The position numbers and the translations under genes are program-made. Of a DNA stretch of 64,000 nt, positions 53,601-64,000 are shown piece by piece. This DNA comes from Corynespora cassiicola (lineage: Eukaryota; Ascomycota; Dothideomycetes; Pleosporales; Corynesporascaceae). Each line of letters starts with the position of its first letter. Positions within the stretch are counted from its first letter, which is position 1. A model generated the notes under the pieces. That model worked only from the letters and a program-made list of their open reading frames with translations. It was not told the origin of the DNA and did no database searches. The stretch lies in assembly GCA_022059125.1 (NCBI GenBank), contig JAEUWY010000004.1:1736001-1800000 (forward strand). The letters run 5' to 3'.

Positions 53601-54994
53601 GATGGAAAGGAAACTCCGCGTTCCTCTTGGGAAATCTACATTTCTCTATGGGATCGCAGATCCTCTGGGAGTTCTCCGTCCCGGAGAGACTCACGTGGCC
53701 TTTTCGTCCTCATATGTCGACGAAATCACAGGGGAGACCTTTCATGCTCTGGATGGATTCGACATCCTCGTGGCACGCCAACCTGCGTGTCGACGATCCG
53801 ACATGCAGAAGGTGAAGACTATTCGCCACCCTAAGCTGTCACACTTAGTTGATGTAGTAGTTTTTCCTAGCTGTGGCGAATATCCACTTGCCGGAAAACT
53901 CCAGGGCGGTGATTATGATGGGGATTTATTTTGGCTCTGCTGGGAATGGGAACTCGTAAAGCCGTTCCGTAATGCACCAGCGCCTCTGCAGCCTCTCGAA
54001 CCAAGCCAGTATGGGATTATTAAGGACACCAGGCAACTTTCTGATGTTATGAATCCTCTCGAATGCACCACTAGACGACCTTCTCAGCGAAGTTCTCAAA
54101 TTCCGCACTGCACCATCGTTACTCGGGCAAGTCACTAATTTGCATGAGAGACGAGCTTATGCGGAGAACCGCATCTATTCAAAGGCCCTCAATCAGCTTT
54201 GCGACATACACGACTTACTGGTGGATGCATCAAAGCAGGCCTATTTGTTCACAAAGGAAGACTTCAAAAAACTTGAGGAATCCGTTCTAAAGGACAAGCC
54301 ATGGCTCCCAGCCTACAAAAAGGCCATGAAAGCTTGCGAAAATGCAAAAGAGCTGGGAGGGACTGAGAAGGTGAGGAAGCAGGATTACCGACACAGGGCC
54401 GACAATATTCTGGATTACTTGTACTTCGATGTGGTCCGGCGTCACGATGTTGCGACACTTGAGCAAGTCAAGAATGCTCTACCCTCGGAAATAGAAGAGG
54501 ACTGCGCTCTAAAGTATCCGTATAGGCATATTGAAAAAACAGCTGGTCCAACTTTACAGAAAGAATTACGCATCCTGGTAGAAGGCCTTCAGACTGTTTG
54601 CAATAAGTGGAACAAAGAAACCAACGGCAGTGTGGAGACCTCGGAGCAGTACAATAAGATCGTCGAGGACTGTTACAAAATGTTTCGAGCTCTGAAACCC
54701 ACGGAAGTAAATCACCCCGAGGTCATGCGTTTAGTTGATCCGCTTCTTCATCCCGGATTTGCCCTCTGGGACAGCATACGGGCATCTGCAATTTATTGCC
54801 ACTACCCCAGGAGGCCCTCTTTCGTTTGGCATATGGCGGGAGAAGAACTTGCTAGGATGAAGCTTCACGGCCGTAGCATCCAACCTGTGGAGAGCCAAAT
54901 CCTTGCCAGTATGAGGCCCAAACCCTCAAAAGCACCAAAGCCTACCGATGAAGAAAGTGACGACGATTTTGAGATGGCCATGGAATATTTATAA
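50619..54994 (+). CDS. cellular RNA-dependent RNA polymerase (RNA-silencing type) with apparent frameshift
   Basis: Exon 1 is 50619-51021; exon 2 runs from 51200. The first ~430 residues are Ser/Pro-rich and disordered. The RdRP fold follows, with KNKGHVFQFQPLVIESEK, LINWFFPLAINREQNFCKAY, CSVMSVGAAL, GRIGGAKGMWMV, VPLGKSTFLYGIADPLGVLR and the catalytic GGDYDGDLFW (DYDGD at about residues 1039-1043). This is the eukaryotic QDE-1/Rdp1/RDR family, not a viral enzyme. It makes double-stranded RNA from aberrant transcripts for Dicer. At 54053-54061 the frame changes by +1: frame 1 stops at 54138 (1113 residues), while the conserved C-terminal region (SLLGQVTNLHE onward, about 310 residues) is open in the next frame to 54994. 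No good intron explains this without deleting conserved residues. A recent mutation or a sequencing error is likely. Confidence 0.88.
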
Positions 54995-56057
54995 CAAAAA
55001 CGCACCCGGCTGCTGCGTGCCCTAGTAACCAACCCTTCCCGTATCACCAGCCCGACAAAGCCAGCGTACTCGCTGCCATCACCTCTACCGAAACTGGTCT
55101 TGATTTCCATTGTGAGCTTTCAATTGCATGTTCATTTCATATACATTCTCTCATGGAATTCATGTATCTGCAAGATACAACATGTTTTCGATCATATTTT
55201 AGTTTGCTGCTTTAGCGACTTGCTTTGATCTTTCGAGTCATGCATTCCTGATACCCCGATTGCGTGTCCCTGGCCAGTTCAAAAGTCTCACTGAAGCCAT
55301 TCATCAACAGGCAGACTCTGCCTTGCAAGGCAGATATGGAGATATAGAAGAGCTCTGTTGTGGATTTCCTTTGGTTTCTCCCAACCCGCGTGCAGTGTGG
55401 GATATTACATCTCGCATTGTGGTCAATCTCCTTGTTCACTATCCTCTCCTGTTCTTTCCGTTGACATCTGATATCGTTTCTTCCCCCGATTTGACCCAAT
55501 TTTCCCATACGCCCTTACCCCAGCATCTGCAGCTCGTCCCATTTTTCTCCGCCCCCATGGCAATATGTTTGTTTCAATGCATCCCTGCCACATACCATGT
55601 TTGCGTGTCGTCCTCGGGCAAACATGTTCTTGGATAAAATGCTTAATTGCACGTTTTGATCCACAGTCCCTATTTATTTCCTTGCAATATATATCACATC
55701 GACTATGCACTACGACTTTCATATATTCACCAGTGACGCGTTGAACCTCCAGATGTGACGTTTGAGTGCAACATGTAGAGGGTTGGCAAGGGCCTGTTGG
55801 TCTCATGTTATGAAGCAGCATGAAATGTCTCTCCGAGGAGAGAGCGATGATCTGCGAGCATGGATGAGGGATGCGTCGCGGTGGATTTGCTGCGGGGTAG
55901 TTGCATGTCGCTTTCAACATCACCCTAACGTTACATGGGGGGACAGATCACAACTACAACTCCATGAGCGGCGCAAGCTACGTATAACAATTGGCGCCCC
56001 TCTCAGACAAGGAAAACACTAGCTGCACCCAACTGTGAGCCTCTACTTTTCCGACTC
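54995..56057. other. intergenic, nothing recognised
   Basis: 1.06 kb follow the RdRP and precede the PhyH-type gene. The stretch is AT-rich, especially 55100-55700, with short frames only. The 3' UTR of the RdRP and the promoter of the next gene are expected here. Confidence 0.5.
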
Positions 56058-57026
56058 ATGGCGACTGCAATCTCTACCCAGACAGCCCCACCAAACCCCG
56101 CCTCGGACGGAGCTCCAGGCTCGATGCCAGGCTCGACGATATCGGGCTCCGACCCTTACAAAGCTGCCCTCGAACTCCTCGAGCGCGATGGCTTCGTGGT
56201 TCTCCCCGCCTCCCTCTTCCCCTCGTTCGACCTGCCGACCCTCCGCGAGGCAGCCGCCCGCACCACGGCGGCGGCGCGCTCAGGCAAATGGCCCTACATC
56301 CGCACGCTCCCCAAGCAATTCCCCCCGTGGCCGTCGGACCCCAGCCACGGCATCTGGGGGGTGCAGCACCTGCTCCACCCGTCGAACCCGGACCACCTGA
56401 CGTTTGCAAAGTCGTACTTTGACGCCGAGCTGCTCAAGTACGTGGCGGTGCTCATTGGGTGCCGCGCCGACGAGCTGACCATGGAGCTCTACAACATGCT
56501 CGTCCGGCCCGACGGCGACTTCAGCCTGCGCTGGCACCGCGACGACATTCCCGCCTCGGCCACGGCCGACGAGGAGCTCGACCGCCTGGCCAAGCCCGGC
56601 TGGCACGCCCAGTGGAATCTCGCCCTCTACGACGACGCCTCCCTCGTCGTGGTCCCCGGGTCCCACAAGCGCGCCCGCACAGAGGTCGAGCGCAATGCCG
56701 ACCCCTACGAGCCCGACATGCCCGACCAGCTCGTCGTGAGGCTCAAGGCGGGCGAGGTCGCCTTCTACAACAACAACATCCTGCACAGGGGCGTCTACGA
56801 CAGCTCCAGGGAGCGCATGACGCTGCACGGCAGCATCGGCACCACGCTCGCGGGGAGCAAGAGGGCGAGGAACGTGCTGCAGCACGGCGTCGGCGAGTGG
56901 GCCAAGGAGTACGACTTTGCAGACTTTGACCCCCAGATGGCCGAGCGCGCGGGCAAGATGAGGGAGCGGCTTGTGGAGCTGGGCAGGAGTAATGAGGATG
57001 TGGGCTTCTTTTCCAAGGACGAGTAG
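56058..57026 (+). CDS. PhyH-family Fe(II)/2-oxoglutarate dioxygenase
   Basis: A single-exon frame of 322 residues. The phytanoyl-CoA dioxygenase-like pattern is seen in ALELLERDGFVVLPASLF (N-terminal strand and helix). The iron-binding H-x-D follows in RWHRDD (His160, Asp162), then WNLALYDDASLVVVPGSHKR, GEVAFYNNNILHRGVYDSS with the distal His243, and RERMTLHGS, whose Arg would contact 2-oxoglutarate. All three iron ligands and the Arg are present, so it is probably active. The family hydroxylates varied small molecules, and this fungal subfamily has no known substrate that I can name. There is no targeting signal, so it is likely cytosolic. It lies between silencing and unknown genes, with no sign of a biosynthetic cluster. 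A GGGCA repeat starts two bases after the stop. Confidence 0.88.
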   Translation: MATAISTQTAPPNPASDGAPGSMPGSTISGSDPYKAALELLERDGFVVLPASLFPSFDLPTLREAAARTTAAARSGKWPYIRTLPKQFPPWPSDPSHGIWGVQHLLHPSNPDHLTFAKSYFDAELLKYVAVLIGCRADELTMELYNMLVRPDGDFSLRWHRDDIPASATADEELDRLAKPGWHAQWNLALYDDASLVVVPGSHKRARTEVERNADPYEPDMPDQLVVRLKAGEVAFYNNNILHRGVYDSSRERMTLHGSIGTTLAGSKRARNVLQHGVGEWAKEYDFADFDPQMAERAGKMRERLVELGRSNEDVGFFSKDE

Positions 57027-57027
57027 C

Positions 57028-57067
57028 GGGCAGGGCAGGGCAGGGCAGGGCAGGGCAGGGCAGGGCA
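57028..57067 (+). repeat. GGGCA pentanucleotide tandem repeat (8 units)
   Basis: Eight perfect GGGCA units start two bases after the PhyH stop codon, in the expected 3' UTR. With eight G-triplets at two-base spacing the sequence could form a G-quadruplex in RNA or on the plus strand. Confidence 0.92.
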
Positions 57068-59867
57068 CGCGTGCGAAGGAAGGAGCGGACTTGGGGATTT
57101 GAGATACCCGGATTGCTATTGCATTTTGCTACCTTGTTATTGTGTCGGATTTGGCAATCCCTGGGGGGTTTTTTTTGCTATTGAGTTGTTGCGCTGTCCA
57201 TGTCGCACGCACGTACATGGTTAGCTAGCATCTACCAGCGTATAAGCCGTATAATAAGCCGTACAAGGCGCACACAGACAATGCCTGCCTTCTGGCACTA
57301 TGTCCATGGCGAATCTATCTGCCACGTATACTAGACCCCGAAAGGGCACCACAATTAGCTGAAATTTGTAAGCGCCTTGAAGCCAAAAGCCTTTGTCCGG
57401 GGAATACGGGCCCCTCATTAAACAAAAGCCGGTGGATAAGAGACTCCGCGGGGCGGGTCTAGTAAGCATGTATGCGCATTGCTACCAAAGCGGCAAATCG
57501 AAGGGCCACGGGGGGAATGAAGTCATATGGCGCTTATGGGCGTGAAAATGACGCTCAGGATCAAGCGGGATTCGTATGCCTGAAGCGGCGGTGGTGTAAG
57601 CTGATACACGCACGATTAAAGGAAAAGAGAGGGGGAGAGGGATAGAGGACCATCGAAGCACATCGCCGATATCCTTATCGCCGTCATATCTATGCCGTCG
57701 ATCGATATATCACAAGATGAATGGGCCCCGAGACGGATCCGAGGTAGTCACCCAACGCTTCTCCACACTAGATGGTGTGAGCTTGGGGGGGGGGGGGGGG
57801 GAAGAAGGGCTGCTGCTGTGGGGAAAGCAAGGCCACCGCGAAGCAGGAGCGGAACGACAGCCGAAGAACACGAGCCATTGGATCGTGGGACATGAAGAGA
57901 TGACGCCGAATTGGTTTGATCATCTCCTTCAGATAATGGTCGCTCATGGTGTGGAGAATGACTTCAGCCATCTCAGTAAGCGAGATTAAGACCCCAACGA
58001 CCAGTCGGACTTGACTCGAGCCAAGCCCTACGAGAAAAGAAGTGGACTGGTGTGCAATTGTCTCAGTGTAAACTCTACGCCGGCTTAGGGATGACAGCGA
58101 CGGTTGTGACGGCTGTGGCCTGACAATTTCATACCAACCACCTATGATGGGTAGCAAGGCTGATCTCGGTGGTAACACGTGCGAACATACCGTCTTTGAT
58201 AACGTACAGGGTGTTGGCTCGAGCCGAAACTTTGTTGGAGCAGCCGTATGGACGGACTGCGACCGCCGTCGGCTACGCGGTGTCTAGCAACTAATCTTTG
58301 CGCGCTGGTGCGCTGCAACGGCGGATATCTACTGTCGGAAAGAAGACGATCCGGCGCGAACAGATGTTGGAGCGGAGAACAGAAACCTGGGAACTTCGAA
58401 CAAGTTTCCAGGTGGACGGGCTGAGCAGGCAATTCACATGGAGAGACCCAATGGCATGCCGCTATCCGAAAAGCGCGCAGCTCCAATTGGAGCGCATGTC
58501 CAGACATGTTGATGTGTTGCACATGTGAGCGAAAAGGCCGTTGAAAGGCGAGACAGCCCACCAGTGTGGTTGAAATTGATTCATCAGGACAGTGCAGTAG
58601 CGCCAGGACGGTAGCAAAAAAAAGTGAGACTGGCCATTGGTGTTGAGTAGAGCCTAACCAGTCCCAGGGCAATGGCTCAGGTTTCAGTCCGAGATGTAGC
58701 AAAAGTAGTGCGGAAACACGTCGATCAAAGATGAAGCGAAGCAGATGCGCAACGAAGCCGTGACGAGACGGTTGACAAAGGCTACATGAGGGAGCTGACT
58801 GTGGGATTTGTATGACGTTGGACAGCCACCAGTATCCTGAAACACGGTTCCTGCCGGGTTGGAATGTGCCATTGGACGGCTCTGGAGTGGCACTGACGGC
58901 CGAGTAGCGAGCCAGTCGTTCTAGGACACGACTTTCACAGGCGTTTCGAAACAGCTGTAGTGCGAAAATGTTGGGAGATCGAGATCAGGCCGCGCCCGTC
59001 CCAAGGGGCAAAACGACAGGCTGTGTTGAATACCGGGGCGGAGCGTGAAGCAAGGAGACTGGCGCGCTCAGCGAGAGACGCGGGGCAGGCCGATGGTTCA
59101 AAAGCGGAAGCAGACGGAGGTTCAAGGTTGCCCATGTGTAAAAGTTGCCGTATCGGGCAGACGGGAGTAGTCGAAAGCATGGTGGGGTGGGATTGGCCGC
59201 AAATGCTCGAAATACGAAGGGGGAAAAAAATTCTGGGCGGAGGTGATTGGTCAGCTAGGTTCCGAGGGTCGTCATAATGTTCTTGTAGAGGCGGCGGTGG
59301 TCCAGGACGCGTCAGTCCAGCGGGATGGGCGGCGAAAGTGGTTCGTGGGCGTTCCCTGGCTGGTCTCTTCAACGCGTGTTAGCTGCAGGAAGGGCAGAGG
59401 GCTAGCGGTGTGCTCCCCGCTCAACGGCCACCGAGGACGGGAGAGAATTGCTAAGAGCATGGGAACAGCAGGCATTCAGTTGGCATTGATGTCGCGGGCA
59501 GCGGGACGGATGCTCGACAGGCGGTATGGATGAGGATCGGCGAGTGGGGGAGGGTAAAAAAAAAGGGTCACGATGTGCGCAGCCCATGGCCCTGAGGAAC
59601 ACGGAAAAACTGGCTTCCCACGCACGATCTGGATCGGGGGCTGGTGGGTTCTGGTCGCACTTGCATGCTGAGCGGGAGGCGTCTTTGGGTTGCTGCCGGC
59701 GGGCGAGGGCTGAAGTCGCCGACAGGAACCAGATCAACGGATCAGTGGCGGAGGCTTCTTCCCCGTCGCTGTTCCACGACCTCGGTGTGTGGAAAGTCAG
59801 TCACAGGCTAGCGGAGAGGGCGAGACGGTGAGGCCTCAGGATTAGATTCAGGAGCGGCATGCGACGT

Positions 59868-59906
59868 GGCGTCGGGATGGCATCGGGATGGCATCGGGAT
59901 GGCATC
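59868..59906 (+). repeat. 11-base direct repeat (GGCATCGGGAT type), 3.5 units
   Basis: Three full units and one partial unit stand in tandem. The first unit differs by one base (GGCGTCGGGAT). Confidence 0.85.
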
Positions 59907-62900
59907 AGTAATGGGCTTTTCCTCCTGTCGCGCAATGCGCAATTGAACTGAGGTCCAGCGGGCGTGGGGACGCGGGCAGCCAAAGGCGAGGCAGAGGCGA
60001 TAGACACCCATGGCATGGCGCCCCACGCAGCGAGGACCCTGGCAAAGTCGAAGTCTAAAATAGGAGCGCGTTGGCTGCAAGAAAGAGCGGGGATGCACAA
60101 CCGGGGGTCCTGCAAGTTGTAACGCCGACTCCTCACGCTGCCGTCGCTCGAGGGTGCAGCGATTCGCAGAGGGGCTCACGAGATTGCCAGGGCAATCTCT
60201 CTGAAATGATGGGAAATCATGTTGAAATGATGGCCGTGGGCGCCAGCATGCACATCAAACGGGCGTCATCTCGCTGCTCGACGTGGACTGCTGTCCGGTG
60301 TCCTGCATGGGGGCACTCGCGGGCCTCATTCCCCGCATAACGCTCATGCCTGCTGCGTCGTCTGCGTGTTGCGGGCTGCCAAGGGCAGGCTGGCGGACTG
60401 AATCAGATCAGGACCTGCAGAGATCTCGGTGAGCAGCGTTCCCCCAACCGCTGCCGACCCGTGGCGCTGTGGTTGCATGTCCCGGCTGGCTAGCGAGCCG
60501 CGAGGCGGCCAGGCGGCCAGGCGGCAGGCCCGTCGATTTGCACGTCTCGCCAGGCATCTTGACTCTTTGCCCAGCAGCAGCAGGCAGATGAACGGAGCCT
60601 CGTCTGGTGCCGCCCTCGTCCCGTCCGGAGCGGGGTACGGCCATGGCCACGGCGGGCTAAGCAGTAGAGAGCCTTCACAAGCACCATCCTCTTCGACCCT
60701 TATCGCTGCTGCATGCCCGAGGCGCAATCCTGGCTCATCCTCAGGCTACGCATCCACCGCACCCACTACCCGCGTCCCTCGCCATGCAGCTGCTGCCACG
60801 GCTCGTCGCCAACTGCTGCAGTCCGTCAGCCGCAGAGCCGGCGCTGCGTGAACCCCACCGCGCAGCAGGACGGCATGGCGGGCAGGCGGGCAGGCGGGCA
60901 GGCAGGAAGGCAGCTGCTGGGTGGCGAGCGGCACTCTGCGTGCAGGGCGCAGAGCGAAGGGTGCAGAGGGCGGTGGTGAGGGTGAGGCGTGTAAACAAAT
61001 TGGTCATATGTTTACCGGGTCGCGCGTTCGTATTTTCTGGGCCAACGCGTTGAAACGAGAACCGCACGCCTTTAGCTTGCCGTCCGTGCCCGCCTCTTAG
61101 CCCGCCCACTGCATGAGGCCACCGAGACAGCGTGGACGAGGGCGAAGGGGAAGGGCAGGCAATTTCTGCTCAGTGGGCGCGTGAGGGTGCAAGTGCAGCA
61201 CGCGCGTTGAGGAGGGGGCGGCGCTGTCCTGCTTTGTTTTGTGCGGCGCGGAATGCATGGGACGTGGACAGAGTAGGCAGGCAGATGCAGCACATCGGAA
61301 TCCTCGTTGGTCGGAAGCAGCAGCAGCAGCGGCGCCGGAATGGACGACGGCGACGACGACGGCTGGGCTCCAGAGGAGGAGGCGGTGACGAGGGCGAGGG
61401 AAAAGTAGGTGAAGGGAGCTGCCGTGTCGCGTTGCGGTGCACCCCGCATGGGCAAACAAGCCAGAGGCCCGCGACTGAGCCGGGCGGAGGGCCAGCGCGC
61501 TGGACTGCTGCTGGACTGCTGCTGGCCGCCTGCTGGCCGCCGCTGGACGCCGCTGGACGCTGCTGGACTGCTGGGCCACGGGCGACATTGGGACGCAGGC
61601 GGGGAATTTGCGCGCGCTGCTAATATCAAACGCGCCCACTGCCGCCTATAGGCCGGCATGGCGGGCTAGCGGGCAGGAGGAGGCTCCATAGAAAGGCGTG
61701 GATCGGCCGAGAGGGTGGGAGGGTGGAAGCGTGGAAGCGTGGAAGCGTGGGAGAAGACGGCGGGCTTCCTGCTCTCCTGACGTGCCCACGCCGAAGGCTG
61801 TCGAAGGCGATGGCGGGCTCGCGGGCGGGCTGGAGAGAGCGCGGTGCCACCAGTCGCCCTGCCGCTGCTTCGGGAAAAAGATGTGCCAGGCCTGCTGCTC
61901 CAGGGCTGCTGGGAGTCGCTCCTCCTGGCAGAGGCTCCATGGCGGCATGGCCCTCCGTCCGCGGCCAGCGTCGACGGCGGCGTGTGGGCAGCGGCAGGGC
62001 GGGCGGCAGGCGGCAGGCAGGGCGGCGGCCGCGACAGAGGGCAGCTCCTCGCCAGCGGCAGCGACAGCGACAGCTATAGCGACAGCGACAGCGACAGCAG
62101 GCCTCTTCATCGCAAAAACCGGTCGCCCTCCCAGCTTCTTATGTCGCCGGGCACAATAATAGCTCGCGCCCTCGTCCTTGCCGGGCTCCAGCGCGGAAAC
62201 GTCTTAACGCACGGGGCCCGCGCTAGGCCGCTTCCAGCGCCCACTACTCCTGACGGCTCCCAGGGCCATGAGTGCCTCTCCTCGCCCGCACCGAGAGAAC
62301 CTCACCCTCCCTCTCTATTCTTTTCCTTTCTGCCACCACCGCCTGCCTCGCCCGTCGTCCCCAGCGCGCCCCCGAATCACATTGACCTTCTCTGTGCGTC
62401 CAATGCAGGCTTGACTGTCTGCTCGGGAGGCTTGGTAACCGCTGCCAGCTCCGTCGATTCACGACAGCCTCTCCCGCGCTACCACCGACGACCCTGTTGC
62501 TTTCTACACTTCTGTTTTAATACGCCAACGGCTTTTTTTTTTTCCTTTCGCTCTAGGTACTTTTCTCTTAATACTCCACGGCCTCGTCCGCCGCGCCCGC
62601 CTCGCTCCCAGCCCGCAGCCCTCGTGAGCCCAGCGAAAGGGGTACGTCCGTCGTCCTGAGCAGCTTTCCGTTCGCTCCTCCACCCTCCACCCTCCAACGC
62701 CCTCCGCCTACCGCCCACCGCCTCCCTCCCTCCCTGACCCACAATTACCTGCCAACTCTCCACCCGCCCACCCGTGCTACCTCCTCGTCGCTCGCTGCCT
62801 GTGCCGGCCACGACGCTGACAGTCGCCCGTGCCTACAGTTCGCTCTGCTCGCCTCGGTCGCCGCCGCGTCCCAGCCGACCTCGCTCGAGCACCTGACCGC

Positions 62901-62919
62901 CGTGCCGTGACGGGTTCCG

Positions 62920-63960
62920 ATGGCTCAGGTACTCGCGCCCATCGTTCAGTCCACCGGTTCCATTACGATGCTACATTCTTCCTCCGATGCCTTCCAGACG
63001 CAACCGGCCCAGCCGCACCACCAGCAGTCGAGATCGTCGCAGATGCCTCGCTCCCAGCCCTACAATGGCCAGCAGTCGGGACAGGCAGGATACAGAGGCA
63101 CCTCCACCCCGATAGCACCGTATGCCTTCTCCAGCACCCCACAGCTGCGCCAGGAGAACAGGTCCACGTCCGCACCGAGCCCGCAATCGCTCCAGCAGAT
63201 CGCCCAACCCGCCACGCCTGCGAGGCTGGGCCATCCCACCCACCCATCGTCGTCGTCAGACTCGACCGTCTCCACGTCTGGCTCGTCCAGTCGCTCAATG
63301 ACGGGCCCGCCTTACGCCTCAAAGGACGACAGCGATGTCCGCAAGTCTGGTGTGGACACCTTTCCCTCCACGATCACTCTGTCGACTTCGGTGCCGGACC
63401 TTTCGCTATCGCTAAACGACGCCCCCGTGAAGCCCTCACCGGGGCGATACCGACGTGCCGCAAACCGAAGCGACTCGTCCAATAGCGCAGTCACGTCATC
63501 TTCGACGCCCACTCCGACCCAGCAGTCACCCTCAGTTAGCGTCACCTCAACCGCGGGAGCATCCAAACTCAACAATCTACCCCCACTGGCAACAGATGTC
63601 CACGCTCCTGCACGGCCGGGTCACAACCGCGCAAGTAGCGTCGACGACATGCACATTCCTCGCGCGGGGTCCATGGACCAGGCAAAACGATACCGGCGAC
63701 GCAGCCTGAGCGGACTTGATGCTAACGCAATGGCTACCAGCACCACCAGTACCACGGGCACCACGGGCACTACAGGCACCACAACTGCCATGCCTGCCGC
63801 CACAACCGCTCCCACAGCTTCGCCTGCGAAACGTCCAACACAGGAATTGAGGCCTCCATCCAGCTCTAGTCGCCATGGCAGTCGGCCAGCCTCGAGTCAG
63901 AGTCACGAGAGACAGGGCAGCGCCGGCAGCGCTTCGTCGAGTGCGTCAAATAGACCTTCA
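62920..63960 (+). CDS. 5' part of a Ser/Thr/Pro/Gln-rich protein (partial)
   Basis: The ATG at 62920 opens 347 residues to a strong donor at 63961 (TCA|GTAAGT), after which the frame soon stops, so the gene continues in another exon beyond the window. The start follows a long CT-rich leader. The visible part is disordered: MAQVLAPIVQSTGSITML, a Gln/Ser region, and STPIAPYAFSSTPQLRQENR, which looks like a conserved patch of a fungal family. TITLSTSVPDLSLSLND, an RYRRRSLSGLD site suited to basic-directed kinases, and a Thr/Gly repeat (TSTTGTTGTTG) follow. It resembles the long regulatory N-termini of signalling or RNA-binding proteins. I do not recognise the family with confidence, and the functional domain is probably downstream. 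Confidence 0.75.
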
Positions 63961-64000
63961 GTAAGTTGGAAGGCCAAGTTTGGGAATGATTCGTGTTAAC

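Larger units (their letters stand above)
57027..62919. other. long GC-rich intergenic region without supported gene
   Basis: Over 5.9 kb I found no frame with domain, signal peptide or consistent splicing. Minus frames at 57768-58178 and 58142-58702 and frames at 60344-62160 on both strands overlap heavily and have Ala/Arg/Pro-rich composition. Features are a 17-base G run (57785-57801), an 11-base direct repeat (59868-59906), GTGGAAGC repeats (61723-61746), and GCGACA-type repeats near 62060-62098. A CT-rich stretch from about 62280 to 62900 looks like the promoter and long leader of the last gene. Confidence 0.45.

Noticed and set aside
50619..54994. Viral origin of the RdRP gene
   Set aside because: The DYDGD catalytic motif and the conserved flanking blocks are those of the eukaryotic silencing polymerase family. 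The gene has an intron and ordinary neighbours.
58142..58702. 186-codon minus-strand frame
   Set aside because: His/Cys/Pro-rich without hydrophobic core or motif; no intron signals linking it to other exons.
61072..62160. Several long frames (104-195 codons) on both strands
   Set aside because: All overlap each other; they are Ala/Arg/Pro/Ser-rich and follow GC-rich repeats, so they are compositional artefacts.

Overview
The window is nuclear DNA of a filamentous ascomycete (Pezizomycotina; a Dothideomycete is my best guess, not proven). The evidence is many short introns of about 50-80 nt with GTRNGT donors, CTRAC branch sites and YAG acceptors, GC-rich coding sequence, CT-rich leaders, and fungus-specific genes. 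These include a reductive iron uptake pair, SUR2, an extended OMP decarboxylase, a Zn2Cys6 protein and an RdRP of the quelling type. No tRNA, rRNA, CRISPR or intact transposon was recognised. I rebuilt gene models by hand from splice signals and frame continuity, so exon limits are predictions.

Layout, left to right. 0-11 kb: the 3' end of an unknown gene (+), a DHA1 drug transporter (-), prefoldin subunit 4 (-), a GABA/amino acid permease (+), a small secreted Cys-rich protein (-), a LigB-type extradiol dioxygenase with a signal peptide (-), and a basic nuclear-type protein (-). 12.8-19.5 kb: OMP decarboxylase (+), then a head-to-head FET3 (-) / FTR1 (+) pair sharing a 1.1 kb promoter with several GATA sites, one matching ATCWGATAA. 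21-28 kb: two F-box-type hypothetical genes and a protein with a C-terminal Zn2Cys6 cluster (-). 30-37 kb: LSM7 (+), convergent with an 1134-aa repeat protein carrying glycine-zipper-like repeats (-), then a basic Ser/Arg-rich protein (+). 37-42 kb is gene-poor and holds what look like decayed gene fragments. 42-57 kb: a C2H2 regulator (+), a conserved hypothetical (-), SUR2 sphinganine hydroxylase (-), TCTP (+), a cellular RNA-dependent RNA polymerase (+) whose frame is broken just after its catalytic motif, and a PhyH-type dioxygenase (+). 57-63 kb is a 5.9 kb GC-rich region without a convincing gene. The window ends inside a Ser/Thr-rich gene (+) at a clear splice donor.

Most genes are unrelated housekeeping or regulatory genes. 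FET3 and FTR1 are the one clear functional unit: the multicopper ferroxidase and the iron permease form one plasma-membrane complex and are probably co-regulated by iron through the shared promoter. The points I would follow up first are the RdRP frameshift, the FET3/FTR1 promoter, the glycine-zipper repeat protein, the secreted extradiol dioxygenase and the candidate effector.
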